A stretch of 5,539 nucleotides of DNA from the NCBI GenBank assembly GCA_021815535.1, contig JAKAGL010000175.1, positions 1 through 5,539 on the forward strand, written 5' to 3'. Shown here one piece after another: positions 1 to 5,229 of this stretch. Origin of the DNA: a bacterium. GTDB taxonomy: Bacteria; Nitrospinota_A; UBA7883; JACRGQ01. The translations under genes were made by a program, and so were the position numbers. Position 1 is the first letter of the stretch. Every line of letters starts with the position of its first letter. Under the pieces are notes generated by a model that was not told the origin of the DNA, made no database searches, and saw nothing but the letters and a program-made list of their open reading frames with translations.

Positions 1-750
1 CTGATGGAGTACAAGGCATCGTTCCTGATGTTCCTTGTGGCCATCTTCTTTTTCTACCTTGCGCAGTTGGGGTTGCTGATCGTGGTATTGGCCCGCTTCA
101 AGGAGATCCACGGATGGAAGGTGGGGGAAATCGCGTTCCTGTTCGGCCTGCTCACCTTCGCGCAGGGGTTCACCACCCTGTTCTTCAACGCGCTGGTCAA
201 TTTCGACCAGATGCTCATCCAGGGGGAATTCGACCGGAACCTCGTACGCCCCCTGAGTCCGCTGGGGCAGATCATTTTTTCGCGGTTCGAGGCGTCCACC
301 GTGGCTCACTTCTTTCTGGGGACGGTGGCGCTGTATTACGGCGCGAAATATTCGGGGATCGAGTGGAACCCGCAAAAAATGATCTTTCTGCCGTTCGTTA
401 TCGCGGGGGGGGTGATGATCCTCAGCGCCACGCGGCTGTCGGTATCGGCCGTGGCGTTCTGGACGCTGCGGAACTCGTCACTGGTCCACATCATGGTGTT
501 TTCCAGCCGCGAGTTCATTCTGTATCCCGTCAGCATCTACAACCGCGGCGTGCAGTTCTTTCTGACGTTCCTCTTCCCCATCGCCTTCGTGAACTTTTAC
601 CCGGCGCAATATTTTTTGGATAAGACCGGCGAAAACCTTTTCAATCCCGCGCTTCAGATAGCGACGCCGCTGGTGGGGGGGGTGTTGTTCGCCTTTTCGA
701 TCTACGTGTGGAAACGGGGCATCGACCACTACCAATCCAGCGGCAGTTGA
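1..750 (+). CDS. ABC-2 family (DUF990/COG3694-type) ABC transporter permease, N-terminus missing
   Basis: Integral membrane subunit of an ABC transporter, expected to pair with a cytoplasmic ATPase encoded outside the window; the substrate is unknown. Counting from the Met at base 4, hydrophobic segments lie at about 6-30, 42-66, 97-116, 127-150, 183-204 and 217-235, giving six probable membrane helices. Family signatures are visible: GEFDRNLVRPLSPL at 74-87 (the G-E-F/L-D...L-RP-SPL loop of DUF990 permeases), a YP...P-A-F...YPA stretch at 174-201, and a C-terminal W-KRG-x2-Y-x-SSGS ending. The base-1 codon CTG is in frame, and relatives carry roughly 20-30 residues before the equivalent of MEYKASF, so the true start probably lies upstream of the window and the ATG at 4 is internal. 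It ends at TGA 748-750 and converges on the minus-strand gene at 758. Confident of the family, not of the substrate. Confidence 0.88.
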   Translation: MMEYKASFLMFLVAIFFFYLAQLGLLIVVLARFKEIHGWKVGEIAFLFGLLTFAQGFTTLFFNALVNFDQMLIQGEFDRNLVRPLSPLGQIIFSRFEASTVAHFFLGTVALYYGAKYSGIEWNPQKMIFLPFVIAGGVMILSATRLSVSAVAFWTLRNSSLVHIMVFSSREFILYPVSIYNRGVQFFLTFLFPIAFVNFYPAQYFLDKTGENLFNPALQIATPLVGGVLFAFSIYVWKRGIDHYQSSGS

Positions 751-757
751 AGTTCTT

Positions 758-1288
758 TTATTTGTTGCTCTTCTTTAATTTCTTTGGCAAAATCTTTTTT
801 TGAGCTGATAAAAACTTTTTAACCCCCCTACCCAGAGCTTTTTCAATTATTTTTTTATCGATCGCCGCATCGCTATTAAAACGAAGAATGTTCTCCTGTT
901 GGACCGTCCCCTTTTCATCAAAACCCCGAACAATTATTTCAAGGGAGGCATCTCTACTATCTCCCCGTCTCATCCCTTCATATCTTGATTTAATTAAAAC
1001 AACCAACAGATCGATAATCGATTTGGCAAACCCTAACCCCTTAGCCGCGAGATCCAAGACAATTAATAATTCGGGGCCACTTTCATGTTCCTCAAATGTA
1101 TATTCCGCACTCTTACTGTGTTTGCTTAAATATTGATCAATTAATTTATATGCTTCGGGAGAATGTTGGCGATGATAGCAGCCACTCTCGGGGCGAACTT
1201 TTATGGAGAGCGGGATATGTTTCTTGTCCTTACCTGCTAACGACAAATACTTTTCAAGCCGATCTTTAAATTGTCCTTCCCATGTCAT
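758..1288 (-). CDS. Hypothetical protein, AT-rich orphan gene (possible EACC1-like fold)
   Basis: I do not recognise this protein. It has 176 residues from the ATG at 1286-1288. In-frame alternatives are ATG at 1304-1306 and TTG at 1325-1327 (189 aa); only the TTG has an AAGG Shine-Dalgarno-like match at a short 4-nt distance, so the start is unsettled. In 189-residue numbering there is a charged N-terminal helix (about 15-30), a short predicted strand (38-45), a hydrophobic helical stretch at about 85-113 (LLIVLDLAAKGLGF through SIIDLLVVLI) broken by D and K, a strand-like LEIIVRGFDEKG, and a lysine-rich tail (about 170-189). The hydrophobic helix followed by a strand and a D-x-x-G turn resembles the EACC1 component of bacterial conflict systems, but this is only a pattern impression. 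Base composition is far more AT-rich than either flank, suggesting horizontal acquisition. It is not in an operon with anything visible. Confidence 0.72.
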   Translation of the reverse strand: MTWEGQFKDRLEKYLSLAGKDKKHIPLSIKVRPESGCYHRQHSPEAYKLIDQYLSKHSKSAEYTFEEHESGPELLIVLDLAAKGLGFAKSIIDLLVVLIKSRYEGMRRGDSRDASLEIIVRGFDEKGTVQQENILRFNSDAAIDKKIIEKALGRGVKKFLSAQKKILPKKLKKSNK

Positions 1289-1290
1289 GT

Positions 1291-1302
1291 GTATAATTAT
1301 AC
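1291..1302. promoter_or_regulatory. Perfect 12-bp palindrome containing TATAAT, next to the orphan gene start
   Basis: GTATAATTATAC is its own reverse complement and contains a consensus -10 hexamer on both strands. On the minus strand it lies just before the ATG at 1288. If it worked as a -10 element the transcript would start almost at that ATG (leaderless); if translation starts at 1327 the palindrome is inside the coding region. No good -35 box sits 16-18 bp upstream. It could be an operator or chance in AT-rich DNA. Confidence 0.25.
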
Positions 1303-1370
1303 CCATCCTGAAATTGATAGCTACCAAATTGCCTTAACAATACTATTTTCCTGCAGAGCAACCGTTGCCC

Positions 1371-1391
1371 GGTAGGGTAGCTCTTTCCCCC
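1371..1391 (+). repeat. Possible decayed REP remnant
   Basis: A GTAG is followed by GGTA, GCTCTT and a C-rich run. This keeps the order of pieces found in the intact element just downstream (GTGG, GTAC, GCTCTT, TTTTCCCC), but half of the first hairpin is lost. It does not fold into the standard hairpin. It may be a deletion derivative or coincidence. Confidence 0.25.
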
Positions 1392-1392
1392 G

Positions 1393-1435
1393 GTGGGTAC
1401 ATGCTCTTAGCATGTACTTTTCCCCGAAGGGGAAA
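1393..1435 (+). repeat. REP-like element, copy 1 (two hairpins, GTGG foot)
   Basis: A GTGG tetranucleotide (1393-1396) is followed at once by a perfect hairpin: arm GTACATGCT (1397-1405), loop CTT, arm AGCATGTAC (1409-1417). One base later a second perfect hairpin follows: arm TTTCCCC (1419-1425), loop GAA, arm GGGGAAA (1429-1435). A hairpin with an adjacent GTAG/GGAG-type foot is the accepted signature of REP sequences recognised by RAYT transposases. This copy differs from the other three in its foot (GTGG, not GTAG), in one stem pair (T-A instead of G-C) and in the whole second stem. It is inverted relative to copy 2, from which it is separated by 4 nt. Confidence 0.82.
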
Positions 1436-1439
1436 CCGG

Positions 1440-1481
1440 TCGGCCACAAGGCCGATGTACAGGCTAAGAGCCTGTACCTAC
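1440..1481 (-). repeat. REP-like element, copy 2 (two hairpins, GTAG foot)
   Basis: Read on the minus strand it begins GTAG (1481-1478), then the hairpin GTACAGGCT / CTT / AGCCTGTAC (1477-1457), one spacer base, and a second hairpin TCGGCC / TTGT / GGCCGA (1455-1440). Its first hairpin matches copy 1 in 19 of 21 positions, and the two differences form one compensatory base pair. With copy 1 it makes a tail-to-tail inverted pair, i.e. a BIME-like unit of about 89 bp directly upstream of the transposase gene. Confidence 0.82.
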
Positions 1482-1570
1482 CAAATACCCAAGCCAACCG
1501 TCTGCCCCCATCCGGATAATCATCCTGGGAAACTTTATGCGCCGGTGCCAACCATGTTAGTATTTTATCC

Positions 1571-2059
1571 ATGAAGAAGCGGGACATTCCGCCGCATCAT
1601 TTATCCATTTCCCGGCGCAAGCTGCCCCATATGCAACTCGGAAATTCCTGGTGCTTTGTCACCTTTAGAACCCATCAATTCTGGCTTTCAGATGCTGCGC
1701 GCGACATTGTGAAAAATTCGATACTGTATGACCATGAGAGACGATACCTGCTTGCGACCGCCACCGTTATGCCGAACCATGCCCACATCCTGATACTCCC
1801 AATGGAAACAGGTGGCCGATTTTATTCTCTCTCCGCGATCATGCAAGGCATTAAAGGTTCCACATCGCGGCGAATCAATAAACTTGATGGCGGCAATAGC
1901 AGAGTGTGGCAAGCTGAATCATATGACCGCATAATCCGGGACGAGGCGGAATGGGAAGAGAAATATAAATACATCATGAACAATTCCGTCAAAGCCAAAC
2001 TGGCCGAAAAACCGGGTGACTATCGCTGGCTGATTACAATTCCCGACACGCGTTATTGA
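1571..2059 (+). CDS. REP-associated tyrosine transposase (RAYT, TnpA_REP; Y1 HUH family related to IS200/IS605)
   Basis: Single-strand-specific Y1 HUH endonuclease family that binds and cleaves REP hairpins and is usually domesticated, one copy per genome. The 162-residue length is typical. Residues 15-34 (ISRRKLPHMQLGNSWCFVTF) match the RR-x-LPH...YFVTFR start of the family. VMPNHAHILI at 67-76 supplies the HxH metal-binding pair (His70, His72). Residues 87-104 hold the S-L-S-x-I-M-x-x-I-K-G...R-x-I-N-K helix, and VWQAESYDRIIRDE (112-125) is the conserved WQ-x-E-x-x-DR-x-x-R-D block. Tyr134 in KYIMNNSVKAKL aligns with the catalytic Tyr of the YIxxNPVK motif; here the usual Pro after Asn is Ser139. 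The ATG at 1571 has no evident Shine-Dalgarno. The gene lies between two REP pairs matching its expected substrate and is more AT-rich than the etf genes. Confident in the family; activity is not proven. Confidence 0.93.
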   Translation: MKKRDIPPHHLSISRRKLPHMQLGNSWCFVTFRTHQFWLSDAARDIVKNSILYDHERRYLLATATVMPNHAHILILPMETGGRFYSLSAIMQGIKGSTSRRINKLDGGNSRVWQAESYDRIIRDEAEWEEKYKYIMNNSVKAKLAEKPGDYRWLITIPDTRY

Positions 2060-2068
2060 AAGATCCCC

Positions 2069-2109
2069 CGGCGCTCGCGCCGATGTACAGGCTGAGAGCC
2101 TGTACCTAC
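2069..2109 (-). repeat. REP-like element, copy 3 (two hairpins, GTAG foot)
   Basis: On the minus strand: GTAG (2109-2106), hairpin GTACAGGCT / CTC / AGCCTGTAC (2105-2085), two spacer bases, then CGGCG / CGAG / CGCCG (2082-2069). The first stem is identical to copy 2, with one loop change. The second stem differs in sequence but is still fully paired. It starts 10 bp after the transposase stop codon and has the same orientation as copy 2, so copies 2 and 3 bracket the RAYT gene as direct repeats. Confidence 0.8.
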
Positions 2110-2125
2110 CCGGAAAATATAGAAG

Positions 2126-2172
2126 AAAAAAGCGATTGGCCTGCGCCGAAGTGCAAGGCTAAAAGCCCACAC
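2126..2172 (-). terminator. Possible rho-independent terminator of the etf operon, formed by REP copy 4 plus a T run
   Basis: On the minus strand the stop codon at 2175-2173 is followed directly by the REP copy 4 hairpins (2172-2136) and then, after TCGC, by six T (2131-2126). A stem followed by a U tract is the usual intrinsic terminator layout. However, the second stem is short, includes a G-T pair, and four bases separate it from the T run. Operon-end REP elements are also known to protect mRNA 3' ends. Confidence 0.4.
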
Positions 2173-2176
2173 CTAC
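2136..2176 (-). repeat. REP-like element, copy 4 (diverged, overlaps operon stop codon)
   Basis: On the minus strand: GTAG (2176-2173), first hairpin GTGTGGGCT / TTT / AGCCTTGCAC (2172-2151), one spacer base, then TCGGC / GCAG / GCCAA (2149-2136). The first stem has drifted in sequence but still pairs over nine positions if two G-T wobbles and one bulged T are allowed, and the GTAG foot is intact. The TAG of that foot (2175-2173) is the stop codon of the upstream minus-strand gene. Orientation is the same as copies 2 and 3. Confidence 0.65.
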
Positions 2177-2457
2177 TTTCGCTTTTTCGAGGGAGGTGGG
2201 TCTTTCCAGAGCCACCACTTCAGCTTTGCAGGATCGGGCCGTTTGGCGCCGGCGTAGTATACGGCAAGGCGGCAGACATACAGAAGGCAACGGTCGATGC
2301 GCACCCCTTGGGCGCGGCACATCGCGTCGTAAACGGCTTCGGGATCGCGCCCTTTCAGGTCGGCCACCTTGCGGATGCCGACCCCCTCAAGATAGGCCGC
2401 GATTCTCGGCCCGACGCCGGGTATTTCACGCAGGGGCGAAGCGGATCGCCCCCGCAT
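2173..2457 (-). CDS. Small helix-hairpin-helix protein, Cdd1/'pathogenicity locus' family
   Basis: A 94-residue protein. Residues 9-36 (LREIPGVGPRIAAYL, then EGVGIRKVADLKG) form a helix-hairpin-helix with the PGVG hairpin, the type used for non-specific DNA binding. GVRIDRCLLYVCRLAVYYA at 51-69 and P-x-x-LKWWLWKD at 76-86 match the conserved Cys/aromatic blocks of the Cdd1 (PF11731-type) family. The tail is strongly basic (PPPSKKRK). Biological function is unknown; the family name comes from a C. difficile locus and does not imply virulence here. The ATG at 2455-2457 lies 2 nt after the oxidoreductase stop codon without a clear Shine-Dalgarno, suggesting translational coupling. An in-frame extension back to 2640 would overlap the oxidoreductase gene and lacks family similarity, so I reject it. 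The stop TAG is part of REP copy 4. Confidence 0.82.
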   Translation of the reverse strand: MRGRSASPLREIPGVGPRIAAYLEGVGIRKVADLKGRDPEAVYDAMCRAQGVRIDRCLLYVCRLAVYYAGAKRPDPAKLKWWLWKDPPPSKKRK

Positions 2458-2459
2458 GA

Positions 2460-4163
2460 TCAGAGTCCGCGGAAATCGGGGCCGCTGCCGTGCAGGGCCG
2501 CGTTCACCCGGATGTTCTTTTCCGGGCAGACGATATCGCACGTGCGGCACTGTACGCAGTTTTCCAACGCCATCGCATGGCTCTTGAGGCCGCTCTTTTC
2601 CAACACGCTGTGCACTTCGGCGGTGCAATCCCCCACGCACGGCGGCGGATTTCCCCCCGCCTCAAACCGGGCGATGCACTTCCGGCAGACCGCCGCGTCG
2701 AACTCTTTGATGTGATCGTTCCCCTCGTGATAATGCGTGTGCGCGTAAAACACCACATCGGGCGTAAGGTACAGCGTGTTCTTCGCGTACCCTTCCGGCT
2801 CGGGCAAAGGCGCGGCCTTGTGCTCCGGTTTCGAGCAGGTGCGGTCTTCAGGCAATCTCAGATCGCCGCTGCCGCCGCCGCTCATCAGTTTGAGCAGGTT
2901 CAGGCCGCCGCTGATGAAGCCGCCCGGCCCCTTGAAGAACGCCTTAACGCCGCCGCTTATCAAGCACCCTTTGTCCAGCCCCTTCAACACGACGGGGAGA
3001 TACTCGCTGAAAAGCGCCTTATTCTCGTGAAACGCATGACGGTAGTAGCGGCTTGCTTTCAGTTCCCGGCCCACCCAGCCGTCGAGCAGCGTTTTTTGGT
3101 ACGGCGCAAGAGCCGCCTTTGAGGTGTCTTTTTTTTGCAGCGCGGCAAAGGCCGCATCGGCGGCGCACATGGCGCTTTCCATCGCTTTGTCAACGCCGGA
3201 AAAGCCCTTGATGTCCATCGTGCCGGCGGCATCTCCCACGATCATCGCGCCATCCACCGCCAGATCCTTCGGGAGGGCGAACCATCCCGCTTCGGGGATG
3301 ACCGACGCGCCGTAGCGGGCCAGCTTGCCCCCTTTGATCATCTTCTGCACAAACGGGTGTTTTTTCATCGCCTGCAATATTTGCGGCGGCTGAAGGTTCG
3401 GATTCGGGCCGTCCAATCCCGCCACCATGCCGATGGCGAGCTTCTTGTCTTTCAGCCCGTAAATGAAACCGCCGCCGAAGGTGCCGTCCATCAAGGGATA
3501 CCCGAGGGTGTGCCACACCTTGCCGGCGAAATCCTGCTCGGTCTCCCACACCTCCTTCACGCCGACGGCGTAGGTTTGGTTGCTCTGCGCCAGGTTGAAT
3601 TTCGCCACGAGGTCGCGCGACAGCACTCCCTTATCGGCGAATATGGTGATCTTGGCGTAGCAGTTGTCCTGTTCGGGATTGCCGGTGTCGTCCACCCGCA
3701 CACCGGTCACGCGCTGGCCGTTGTAGATGATCTCCATCCCGGCAAAGCCGTTGTACAGGTCTACCGCAACGGCGGTATCCTTTGTTTTCTCCAGCAGACT
3801 GTCCGCCATCCATGCGCAGACATTGGAAAGCGAGAGGATGAGGTATCCGGTCTTATTCATCTCCGGAGGCGAGAACGGCATATCCTTCGCCCGGCTCGCG
3901 CCTAACAGGGTCATGTGGCTTTCGGTACACTTCCCTTCAAAAGGAAAGCCGTTTGTTTCGTAATCGGGAAACAGTTTTTTCACCGAGCGGGGATTGCTCA
4001 CGGCGCCGCTCAGGACGTGCGCCCCGAAATTCTTTCCTTTTTCCAGCACGGCGATCCGCAGCGGCACGCCCGCCGTTTTAGCGGCATCCGCCAAACGGTG
4101 CGCGGTGGTGAGGCCGGCGACGCCGCCGCCCACTATCAATATGTCGTATTCAATGCGTTTCAT
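2460..4163 (-). CDS. Electron transfer flavoprotein:quinone oxidoreductase (ETF-QO, FixC-FixX-like fusion) with Cys-rich C-terminus
   Basis: A membrane-associated flavoprotein that takes electrons from reduced ETF and delivers them to quinone. It has 567 residues. The N-terminal FAD fold shows YDILIVGGGVAGLTTAHRLA (6-25, GxGxxG-type) and the following acidic strand end at Glu41. The family stretch G-AHVLSGAVSNPRSVKKLFPD is at 47-67. A second FAD motif, MIVGDAAGTMDIKGFSGVDKAMESA, is at 307-331. The ferredoxin-like C-terminus ends in NCVQCRTCDIVCPEKNI (535-551) and GSGPDFRGL. Typical ETF-QOs read NC-x2-C-x2-CDIKDP-x-QNI; here the residue before Pro is Cys546, giving a complete CxxCxxCxxxCP. Further cysteines occur as C493xxC496 and C509xxxC513, so this tail could hold more than the single usual 4Fe-4S cluster. 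The start ATG has a GAGGG Shine-Dalgarno overlapping the etfA stop, 7 bp away. Family is very confident; the cluster content is inference. Confidence 0.95.
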   Translation of the reverse strand: MKRIEYDILIVGGGVAGLTTAHRLADAAKTAGVPLRIAVLEKGKNFGAHVLSGAVSNPRSVKKLFPDYETNGFPFEGKCTESHMTLLGASRAKDMPFSPPEMNKTGYLILSLSNVCAWMADSLLEKTKDTAVAVDLYNGFAGMEIIYNGQRVTGVRVDDTGNPEQDNCYAKITIFADKGVLSRDLVAKFNLAQSNQTYAVGVKEVWETEQDFAGKVWHTLGYPLMDGTFGGGFIYGLKDKKLAIGMVAGLDGPNPNLQPPQILQAMKKHPFVQKMIKGGKLARYGASVIPEAGWFALPKDLAVDGAMIVGDAAGTMDIKGFSGVDKAMESAMCAADAAFAALQKKDTSKAALAPYQKTLLDGWVGRELKASRYYRHAFHENKALFSEYLPVVLKGLDKGCLISGGVKAFFKGPGGFISGGLNLLKLMSGGGSGDLRLPEDRTCSKPEHKAAPLPEPEGYAKNTLYLTPDVVFYAHTHYHEGNDHIKEFDAAVCRKCIARFEAGGNPPPCVGDCTAEVHSVLEKSGLKSHAMALENCVQCRTCDIVCPEKNIRVNAALHGSGPDFRGL

Positions 4164-4175
4164 ACGGCCCTCACA
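4164..4175 (-). promoter_or_regulatory. Ribosome binding site for the ETF-QO gene
   Basis: On the minus strand TGAGGG precedes the ATG at 4163 with a spacer of 4-5 bases; the TGA is the etfA stop codon itself (4173-4171). This supports the chosen start and coupling of the two genes in one transcript. Confidence 0.6.
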
Positions 4176-5229
4176 AACTCTTCGCCTTCGCGGCCTTTGA
4201 CAATTCGCGTTTAAGCACCGGCGCCACCTGGAACAAATCCCCCACGATACCGTAGTGGGCGAACTTGAAGATGGGCGCGTCGGCGTCCTTGTTCACGGCG
4301 ATGATGGTTTTGCTGTTGTTCATACCGACCCGGTGCTGAATGGCGCCGGAAATGCCGAGCGCGATGTACAGCTCCGGCCGCACCGTCTTGCCGGTCTGCC
4401 CCACCTGGTGCGCGTATGGTATCCACCCGGAATCGACGGCGCGGCGGCTTGCGCCCACCACCGCGTCATTGAAGACGGAAACGAGGTCGCGCACCACGGC
4501 GAATCCCTCCGCGCTGCCGACGCCAAAACCGCCCGCGACGATCACTTTGGCGGCGGTAATATCGATGGCCTTTGACATGTCGCGGACTGTTTCCACCACT
4601 TTCAGGCGGAAGTCCGCGGTATCGAAGGCCACGGGCACGGGAATCACCTTCCCGGTGCGGGAGCTATCCACCGCAAGCGATTGCATGACGCCGATGCGGG
4701 TGGTGGCCATCTGCGGATTTTTCCACGGCCCCAGAATGCGCGCCTTGAGGCTCTCGCCAAAGCTGGGGCGGATTGCGTACAGGATATTGTTGAACGTGCC
4801 GACCTTGTGCGGATCGGCCTTGCCTTTGTGCTCGTAATCGCCGATATCCAGCTCGGTGCAATCGGCGGTGAGGCCGACTTCGAGGCAGGCGGCCACGCGG
4901 GGCGCAAGGTCGCGCCCGATGGTGGTGGAGCCCATCAGGATGATCGGCGGCGGCTCGTCCATCGTTTTGAGGATGGCAAGCACGGCGCGCCGGTATGGCA
5001 GTGTTGCGTATTCCTTGAGGGCAGGGTCGTCAACCAGATAAACGGTATCGGCCCCCATGCTTATGATCCGCTGGGCCATCGGCGCCACGTTGTGACCCAG
5101 CAAAAAGCAGGAGACGCCGGTACCCAGTTTTTGCGCCAGTTCGCGGGCAGCCCCCAGCAGTTCCGGGGTTATCTGCTGCAAGTCGCCTTGCAGCTGTTCG
5201 GCCACCACGGTTACATTGTTCTTAACCAT
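4171..5229 (-). CDS. etfA: Electron transfer flavoprotein alpha subunit (EtfA/FixB)
   Basis: FAD-binding subunit of the soluble ETF heterodimer, carrying electrons from dehydrogenases (for example acyl-CoA dehydrogenases) to the quinone oxidoreductase encoded next. It has 352 residues. The N-terminal alpha/beta domain contains GSTTIGRDLAPRVAACLEVG (100-119), then LTADCTELDI, and RPSFGESLKARIL...NPQMATTRIGVMQS (154-184), all landmark blocks of the family. The C-terminal FAD domain contains VVAGG-type AGGFGVGSAEGF (232-243), VVGASRRAVDSGWIPYAHQV (257-276), GQTGKTVRPELYIALGISGA (277-296), IQHRVGM, and NKDADAPIFKFAHYGIVGDL (313-332), which place the FAD isoalloxazine and pyrophosphate. The start ATG overlaps the end of etfB by 8 bp and has an AGGGG Shine-Dalgarno about 9 nt upstream. 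The stop is 7 bp before the oxidoreductase start. Length is slightly above the usual 310-330 residues, partly from the loop at about 130-150. Confidence 0.97.
   Translation of the reverse strand: MVKNNVTVVAEQLQGDLQQITPELLGAARELAQKLGTGVSCFLLGHNVAPMAQRIISMGADTVYLVDDPALKEYATLPYRRAVLAILKTMDEPPPIILMGSTTIGRDLAPRVAACLEVGLTADCTELDIGDYEHKGKADPHKVGTFNNILYAIRPSFGESLKARILGPWKNPQMATTRIGVMQSLAVDSSRTGKVIPVPVAFDTADFRLKVVETVRDMSKAIDITAAKVIVAGGFGVGSAEGFAVVRDLVSVFNDAVVGASRRAVDSGWIPYAHQVGQTGKTVRPELYIALGISGAIQHRVGMNNSKTIIAVNKDADAPIFKFAHYGIVGDLFQVAPVLKRELSKAAKAKSL

Noticed and set aside
114..623. 169-codon ORF in another frame of the permease gene
   Set aside because: Frame-shifted reading of the permease, which has clear membrane segments and family motifs in its own frame.
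1365..1574. Plus-strand ORF of 69 codons ahead of the RAYT gene
   Set aside because: It also reads through the REP hairpins, giving peptides such as YRLRACTY that recur only because the DNA repeats recur.
1321..1587. Minus-strand ORF of 88 codons across the BIME region
   Set aside because: It is translated through the REP hairpins (repeated LLACT/LRACT peptides) and overlaps both neighbouring genes' starts; no protein family resemblance.
1393..2176. CRISPR array
   Set aside because: The repeats are hairpins in mixed orientation with irregular spacing and a RAYT gene between them; no regular spacers or cas genes.
2458..2640. N-terminal extension of the helix-hairpin-helix gene to 2640
   Set aside because: The extra residues are Arg/Pro-rich out-of-frame reading of the ETF-QO iron-sulfur region; homology to the Cdd1 family begins just after the ATG at 2457.
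2056..2715. Plus-strand ORF of 219 codons downstream of the RAYT gene
   Set aside because: It begins in REP copy 3 and then runs antisense to the helix-hairpin-helix gene and the ETF-QO 3' end; its sequence is low-complexity and unlike any family.
3135..3905. 256-codon plus-strand ORF
   Set aside because: Antisense shadow of the strongly supported ETF-QO gene in GC-rich DNA; composition rich in His, Arg and Ala, with no motifs.
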